Shown: one piece after another, positions 59,325 through 64,000 of the stretch
Layout: every line of letters starts with the position of its first letter
Numbering within the stretch: position 1 is the stretch's first letter
Assembly (NCBI GenBank): GCA_014529385.2
Contig: CM043952.1
Location: forward strand, 155,289,057 to 155,353,056
Reading direction: 5' to 3'
Length of the DNA stretch: 64,000 bases
DNA from: Adiantum capillus-veneris
Lineage: Eukaryota > Streptophyta > Polypodiopsida > Polypodiales > Pteridaceae
The notes under the pieces: model-generated
The model's database searches: none
The model's input: only the letters and a program-made list of their open reading frames with translations
What the model was told of the DNA's origin: nothing
Program-made: the position numbers and the translations under genes

Positions 59325-59643
59325 TTAAGGATTAATTTTGGAAATATCTGCAATTTCTAGAACCTTAGGATAAAAGTCTTTAGCAATAATAATTACTCAA
59401 ACCATTCAATTTTACTTAACTAATTAAATTCATAGTGTAACCTTTCAGAGCCCGTAACTTTTCCAGATTTTATCAAAATTCTGTTCTAAAAAATTCTAAC
59501 GATAGTAAAGCTCTGGTTACGATTCCAAAAATACTAATATTTTCCATAGTTGGATTATTCTACAATGTTTTCTTAACAACCAAGTTAATTTGATCAGGCT
59601 TTGTACAATTTAAGGTTTCAGAAACTGGAAACCTTACATACAC

Positions 59644-59935
59644 GCTAATTTGTAATGCCAAAAGCGGTCTATCAATATCTTAAGAATGGGGTTCTCAAAT
59701 GAGAGGAAACCCTCGTGTAGATTGATCCCATGAAACTTTTGATTTTTGGACATCCTAAAAATAGATGCATGAGGGACTCAACCGGGTGGTTGCATGTGAC
59801 ACAAGCACCTCGAAAATAAATCTAGCTTTGGCTTTATCTCTGGTAGGGATGAGACCAAAGAGAATTCTCCATAGGAAAACTTTGCATTAGGAAAATTATG
59901 AACCCTCTAGGGACCCTTTGGGATTAAGGTTACTT
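59644..59935 (-). pseudogene. LINE (non-LTR) reverse transcriptase zinc-binding end
   Basis: The minus strand reads KVFLWRILFGLIPTRDKAKA, then after a frameshift CVTCNHPVESLMHLFLGCPK. This is the zf-RVT pattern (W..L....P....., CxxC..E...HLF..C) at the C-terminus of plant LINE proteins. RT itself is absent. The fragment begins right at the target duplication of the large LTR element. Confidence 0.65.
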
Positions 59936-60372
59936 AGAGGCCAGCCAATGAGAAGAACGTGGTGGACACACTTTATGCCCTCAAAAAGGTAGAGGGACAA
60001 AGTAGTCTTACACTTCTTAATGGACTCTTACCTAGTGAGAAGATGGGGAGTGGGGGGGAGAGGGGTGGTGGGCCACTTGGAACCTCCAACTTCCCTCCTT
60101 TTTTGAAATTATCAAAACATTCAAAACTCAAATCTTATTTTCTTAAAACCCCTGTAAACGTATTTTATGGTCCAAAAAATCATTTTTTGACCTCCAAAAG
60201 TCCACCCTAAAATTCATTTTTTTTCAAAACTTTTTAAACATCAATTTTTTACTATCCAATTCCTCAGTCAAAAAGTGATTATCTCTCCCTAGAACCCCTT
60301 TTCCAACCCCTTCTTGGTTGCAACCATCACACTCACCCTCTACTCCAACACTCTCTCTCTACACCATCTTCG
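59936..60372. other. No recognisable gene
   Basis: Low-complexity, T-rich sequence with CTCCCTAGAACCCC-type words on the plus strand. The ORF at 59959-60210 has no motif. Confidence 0.45.
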
Positions 60373-60738
60373 TTGTGGAAGCTCTTCTCTGCTCCCCTCC
60401 CACCTCCCATTGCACACCAAACAAGGGTTAGCCATCTGCTATTGACCCTCACCGTGTGCAAAATCGTGCAAACTTGGATCATCATTGGAAAGGAAATCTT
60501 GGCTTCAAGATCGCAAATACAAGGGGACCGTATCCATTGTGTAACATGTTTTCTCAATGTCAAGCATGCAAATGCGAACAACCAGCTCGATTTCCAACAC
60601 ATTGTAAGTACATGTTTTGAGAATACAAATCTAGGTGTGAAATCACAGTGGATGTTTTTATGGATTCATACTAAAGATTTTCCATGCATTTATAGTCATA
60701 TCTCCATCCACATTGGTGGAGGAGTAGCCACTACATAG
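60373..60738 (+). CDS. Unrecognised ORF
   Basis: 121 codons with IAHQTRVSHLLLTLTVCKIV and ILASRSQIQGDRIHCVTCFL. No domain recognised. Two Cys-x2-Cys-like pairs are not in a known pattern. It may be an exon of the plus-strand gene suggested by the following ORFs. Confidence 0.25.
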   Translation: MWKLFSAPLPPPIAHQTRVSHLLLTLTVCKIVQTWIIIGKEILASRSQIQGDRIHCVTCFLNVKHANANNQLDFQHIVSTCFENTNLGVKSQWMFLWIHTKDFPCIYSHISIHIGGGVATT

Positions 60739-60923
60739 CCTCTCCGTCCTATACATGCAGATATTGGAGCAGCAATTTTCACACATCTTTGGCAAACCAA
60801 ACAGGTTCAAAGAAGGATTTTCTTCTATTTTCACTCCTATATTGTGCCTCTACACAAGGGTTTCAAAATGTTGAACCCATCAGAGTATCTTCCTTATTAA
60901 ATATGTAGTGGCCACAGCCAGAT

Positions 60924-61460
60924 TTGTGGCTGGTAGCATCTTTCAAGAAAAAGATGATAATAGATGTCCAGAACTCCTTGAAATATTCTAAAGGTTTTAG
61001 ATCTATAGGCTTAAGTTGGTGTTTTCCTATTCATTGTTTCGTGCATATGTTTAAAGAGTTTCGATTTGTGGAGACTACCACAATGCTTGTATGTAAAGAT
61101 GTGCATTGTGAGGATTTAGGGAGGCTTTTTGAAGAGGACTGGGGTTTTGTGGAGGGCATTCACAATGGGGATATGTATCATTCTAAGGTTGGAGCTTTAG
61201 GTATTGGGATGCGCTATTTAAAATCCTGCACCTCCTTGTACATAGGATTTTAGTATGATCGTTGGATGTGCAAGCTTGGAGTGTGGACTCCCTTAGAGAG
61301 TGTAGATGGTTCTATTGCAAGCTTTGACATTGCAGTGAGGATGCCCAACAATGCTTTGGAAATTATCCAAGTGAAAAAGGATTGGACTATCAGTAATGTG
61401 CGAGAACAATTGGCAATTATGGGGTTTGAGGACCTTCAACAAGTGCAATTTCGTTTATAA
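60924..61460 (+). CDS. Unrecognised exon-like ORFs, the second perhaps ubiquitin-like
   Basis: ORF 60924-61253 (109 residues) contains VCKDVHCEDLGRLFEEDWGF and GIGMRYLKSC. ORF 61266-61460 contains VRMPNNALEIIQVKKDWTIS, NVREQLAIMG and QVQFRL, a spacing like a ubiquitin-fold (strand, strand, TI..V+..L helix, then Q.....G). The second ORF ends in TAA where its downstream duplicate has CAA, and a donor-like AAGGTGAG follows. I cannot name a family. Both read in plus orientation. Confidence 0.35.
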
Positions 61461-61647
61461 GGTCACAAGGTGAGAATCCTTCCACCACATTTTCACTCCA
61501 TCATAATTTGATGATCATTGGCTACTTCAACAATTATGGGGTTTGAGGACCTCCAACAAGCACAATTTCGTTTACAAGGTCACAAGGTGAGAATCCTTCC
61601 ACCACATTTTCACTCCATCATAATTTGATGATCATTGGCTACTTATT
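61414..61647 (+). repeat. 117-bp tandem duplication of an exon end
   Basis: CAATTATGGGGTTTGAGGAC begins at 61414 and 61531. Both copies contain AAGGTGAGAATCC, a potential splice donor, and the following TTTCACTCCATCATAATTTG. Confidence 0.85.
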
Positions 61648-61931
61648 GTAATGAATGTCTGTAGATTGGGAAAAGAATGGAAGACAAATTGAAGTTCCAG
61701 GAGGACCGGGGCATGGATGGAACTATGCTATCCCTCTTATAGCTTTGTAACTCTTGTAGTTTTGGAAACAATCCCCTATGTAATCAATATGGTTTGCTTT
61801 GGTAAATTTAAGACTTTGAATACAACTTGTTTTAGAACCATCTTTAGTTATTATTGAAATCTAACAGTCACATTGAGATGAAAATTCATTTTATTTAATT
61901 GGGAAAAGCTCCTTATTTTAAATGGGACTAT

Positions 61932-61939
61932 TATAAAAG
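61932..61939 (+). promoter_or_regulatory. TATA box
   Basis: TATAAAAG followed by GGGGGG, 82 bp before the ATG at 62021. The position fits a promoter for the downstream ORF. Confidence 0.45.
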
Positions 61940-62020
61940 GGGGGCTGCACAACTCATTCATACCTTTCACTTTTTCAACCCTTGAGCTCCTCCACTCTAG
62001 GTCTACACCAGAGGCTAGAT

Positions 62021-62770
62021 ATGGATGCCACCACAGCCTCTGCATCTGGACTCACATACGCCCCTTTGTCACACTTCACCCTCTTTCTTGAGGACACCAG
62101 CTACAAGGGGAAGTTGGACCTCCACACCTTCTTTACTCATCTCCCCGACCTTGACGCCATAATTGTCCTCCACATGGATGCATTTGCTGAGATTTTAGTG
62201 TTCATGGAGGAGCACATCATAAAATGTTTTGTATCTATCTCCCCACATGCAAGGATGTGAGTAACTTGCAATCTCTTGTGCTACATACACAAAGGTGATT
62301 GCCCATTCCTCCAAGTGGTTGAGATGGTTCCAAGAAATTTCCATCAACGCAGACCATTTCTTGAACGAGCAAGCACCCCAGGGTTGCCAGCGCTCAAGAA
62401 GCGTAAGTTGGGGGTGGAGTACCTTTCTCAGCTGGCAACATTCATCTTCTTTGTAAGCATGGAACCTGATTTGGAGGAGCTTCACCTACCACATCTTCAG
62501 GTTGGGTCCTTTATCAAGGACTCCAAGGAGCAGAAGGGTATCCCCATGAACATTGCAGCAGAAGACCAGACACTTCAGCTCGAGTACTCCAGGGGGCTCG
62601 AGGAGGTGGTTGAGAAATCCATCATTGTGGCTGTTACTAGTGACACTCTAGTGGATGCACCATTGACGAATGAGTCTATCCTAGAGGTAGAAATCAATCG
62701 CTTCTCCTCAGTGGTAGTTGATGGGGAGGAGTATGTCTTTATGCAGAAAGAATGTTTTGCGCATGGATGA
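62021..62770 (+). pseudogene. Unrecognised protein, one frame with a single stop
   Basis: From ATG 62021 (MDATTASASGLTYAPLSHFT) the frame is open for 79 codons to TGA at 62258-62260, then continues in the same frame to 62770. Blocks: GKLDLHTFFTHLPDLDAIIV, CFVSISPHARM, stop, then QRRPFLERASTPGLPALKKR and VVDGEEYVFMQKECFAHG. I recognise no family. A GTGAGT at 62257 could be a splice donor removing the stop, but the nearest plausible acceptor gives only 38 nt. A TATA box lies 82 bp upstream, so this may be a host gene or its recent pseudogene. Confidence 0.4.
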
Positions 62771-62780
62771 GTGCTTGAGC

Positions 62781-63000
62781 ATGCTTTACACCAGCGCCCA
62801 ATTTCCCTTAGATAGTTCCCCAGATGCCCTTTAAAGCAAGCTCTTTCCACTTGGGGACTCTCTTACTAACACTATTGTGGAGGTCCTAGAATGCTATGCA
62901 CCAGCGTCCAATTTTCCTTAGATGGTGGGCTAGATGTCCTTGAAAGCAAGCTCTTGCCACTTACGGAATCTATTATAGACACTATTGCAGTTGTGTTTGC
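62781..63000 (+). repeat. 110-bp tandem duplication
   Basis: ATGCT.T.CACCAGCG.CCAATTT.CCTTAGAT starts at 62781 and 62891; the copies differ at several positions. It follows directly after the stop of the preceding ORF. Confidence 0.8.
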
Positions 63001-63097
63001 GGAGGTCTTGGAAGTAGAGCAGCTGCACGTGTTTGAGGAAGAATTCCAAAGCACGCAAGTCAAGGTTGTGGCCGCTAGTATGCCTACTCCACTATAG
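62891..63097 (+). CDS. Short acidic ORF, possible exon
   Basis: 68 codons: LPLTESIIDTIAVVFAEVLE and VEQLHVFEEEFQ. No family recognised. It overlaps the second copy of the 110-bp duplication and may be a downstream exon of the gene at 62,021. Confidence 0.25.
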   Translation: MLCTSVQFSLDGGLDVLESKLLPLTESIIDTIAVVFAEVLEVEQLHVFEEEFQSTQVKVVAASMPTPL

Positions 63098-64000
63098 AAC
63101 CACCCCTCTGATGATCCAAAGCTCATAGATGCAATGAAATCAAGCGCCGACTTGGGTGGAAAGGACAATAGGGAGGAGGAAGACAAGGACCAGAAGGTAA
63201 ACTCTATCCTAATTTCCATGTTTGGTTTTCTGCCCTTCATTGTCTTTTTCTTACAGGACATTCTAGCCTGGTTGATGAGTTTGCAGCAAGGACGGATGGC
63301 TCGTAGACGGCCTTTGGCCTCGGTATTCCCTTGCACATTACATAGGACAACTCCCCCCTGGCGATGTTTCCATTGTAAATAATGAATTTACTCCCCAAGG
63401 CCATTTCATGACATGGTCATTGAAATCTCCGAGCAAGGTTTTGTGTTTGTGCACCATTGCTCAAATTGTGCATCTTGTGTTCCTAGTGTGTAGATCCGTT
63501 GTATGCACAACATTTGGCACTAGATTTCATAGCAAAGTGCTTGTCCAAATAGGGATACACGCTTTCATTGGCTCAACTGACACTCAGGCAATAGCGCACT
63601 CCATCCTAGATGAGGAGTTTCCTTACGCGCAAGAGAGGTGTCAGGAAATGGCAAAGTTATGAGCTCCTCATATGTATGATGTAAATTCAACTTTTCAAAA
63701 GTAATAAAATGTATTTTGAATTGCCTCTCTATCTTGTACATGATTTGCAATATGATCTCTCAATCTTGTAAATTACTAAAATTGGTGTTGTGTTTTAATA
63801 AGCGGTGCCCTTTTTTCTTAAAGCAACAACTCAACATAAGTGGGATGCACATGATCACTCCCTTCAACTTAACTTAATACATTGAGAAACCAAAAAGGAA
63901 AATCATTTTGGGGACATTATAAAAACCATCTGAGTGAAAAGAAGTGGATTTTATACCATCATGTTGCATAAACATCTATTTTCACCAAATATTAACATTT
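63098..64000. other. Plus-strand ORF fragments, nothing recognised
   Basis: ORFs 63134-63382 and 63408-63662 (84 codons, ending RCQEMAKL) have no motif I know. The sequence after 63,663 is AT-rich and ORF-poor; AATAAAA at about 63,702 could serve as a polyadenylation signal for a plus-strand gene. Confidence 0.3.

Larger units (their letters stand above)
46198..59638 (-). mobile_element. Gag-only LTR retrotransposon with very long LTRs
   Basis: Long direct repeats at 46198-49876 and 54240-59638 flank about 4.4 kb. On the minus strand the right copy is the 5' LTR, followed by the initiator-Met PBS (54235-54224); the left copy is the 3' LTR after a purine-rich tract. TACAC occurs on both sides (46193-46197 and 59639-59643), a likely 5-bp target duplication. 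The interior holds a gag remnant and no pol motif I can find. LTRs differ at roughly one base in ten to fifteen by eye, so the insertion is not recent. Three later insertions lie inside. Confidence 0.85.
54240..59638 (-). repeat. 5' LTR of the large element, enlarged by two insertions
   Basis: The native LTR is about 3.8 kb after removing the MITE (55029-55275) and TTAA element copy 3 (57986-59324). It starts TGAGATCC on the plus strand and ends CCTTACA. It carries one more 150-bp repeat than the 3' LTR. Confidence 0.85.

Noticed and set aside
62257-62294. A 38-nt intron removing the stop at 62,258
   Set aside because: GTGAGT and a later AG are present, but 38 nt is below the usual minimum of plant introns, and the frame continues without a splice.

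Overview
This is repeat-dominated nuclear DNA of a land plant. Coding remnants are plant Ty1/copia, Ty3/gypsy, CACTA, Mutator-like, hAT and LINE proteins, introns are 80-101 nt with GT..AG ends, and PPR protein fragments are present. The repetitive wording of the PPR fragments and the style of the gypsy and Mutator-like remnants remind me of seed-free vascular plants such as ferns; this is recollection of family style, not a database result. I found no convincingly intact host gene, tRNA, rRNA or CRISPR array.

Layout. 0-5.4 kb: a plus-strand LTR element with a gag-like gene, no pol, a truncated 5' LTR and a long (about 2.6 kb) 3' LTR. 5.4-7.3 kb: the 5' part (leader, PBS, LTR) of a minus-strand LTR element. 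7.4-7.8 kb: a minus-strand BED-finger (hAT) fragment. 8.8-9.07 kb: a cluster of hairpins. 9.85-11.5 kb: a decayed plus-strand copia element with its 3' LTR. 13.57-22.61 kb: a complete non-coding LTR element (141-bp LTRs, 4-bp target duplication) carrying internal tandem repeats and a complete CACTA transposon (15,555-22,068, TSD AAT) with two intron-containing minus-strand genes, TNP2-like and TNPA-like. The LTR element sits in a plus-strand gypsy element whose RT and integrase remnants follow at 22.6-24.3 kb. 25.2-25.9 kb: another copia 3' end.

26.3-29.85 kb: a decayed minus-strand Mutator-like transposase gene with a SWIM finger. 31.2-36.3 kb: a decayed minus-strand copia element with gag, integrase, RT, RNase H, PBS and a 146-bp 5' LTR. 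37.8-39.06 kb: a tandem satellite of about 166-bp monomers in dimers of about 332 bp. 39.9-40.9 kb: gypsy integrase remnant. 41.0-41.2 kb: MITE-like sequence. 41.4-42.5 kb: PPR pseudogene. 42.6-46.2 kb: gypsy gag-protease remnant.

46.2-59.6 kb: a large minus-strand LTR element with very long LTRs (about 3.7 and 5.4 kb, the latter enlarged by insertions) and a gag remnant but no pol. Three copies of one non-coding transposon family, each flanked by TTAA, lie in the 42.6-46.2 kb gypsy fragment, in the large element's leader and in its 5' LTR. A 247-bp MITE lies in the same LTR, with an uninserted counterpart in the other LTR. 59.6-64 kb: a minus-strand LINE zinc-finger remnant, then plus-strand ORFs of unknown function with local duplications.

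The genes do not form a pathway. The window records successive nested insertions, and most copies are decayed or depend on enzymes from elsewhere.
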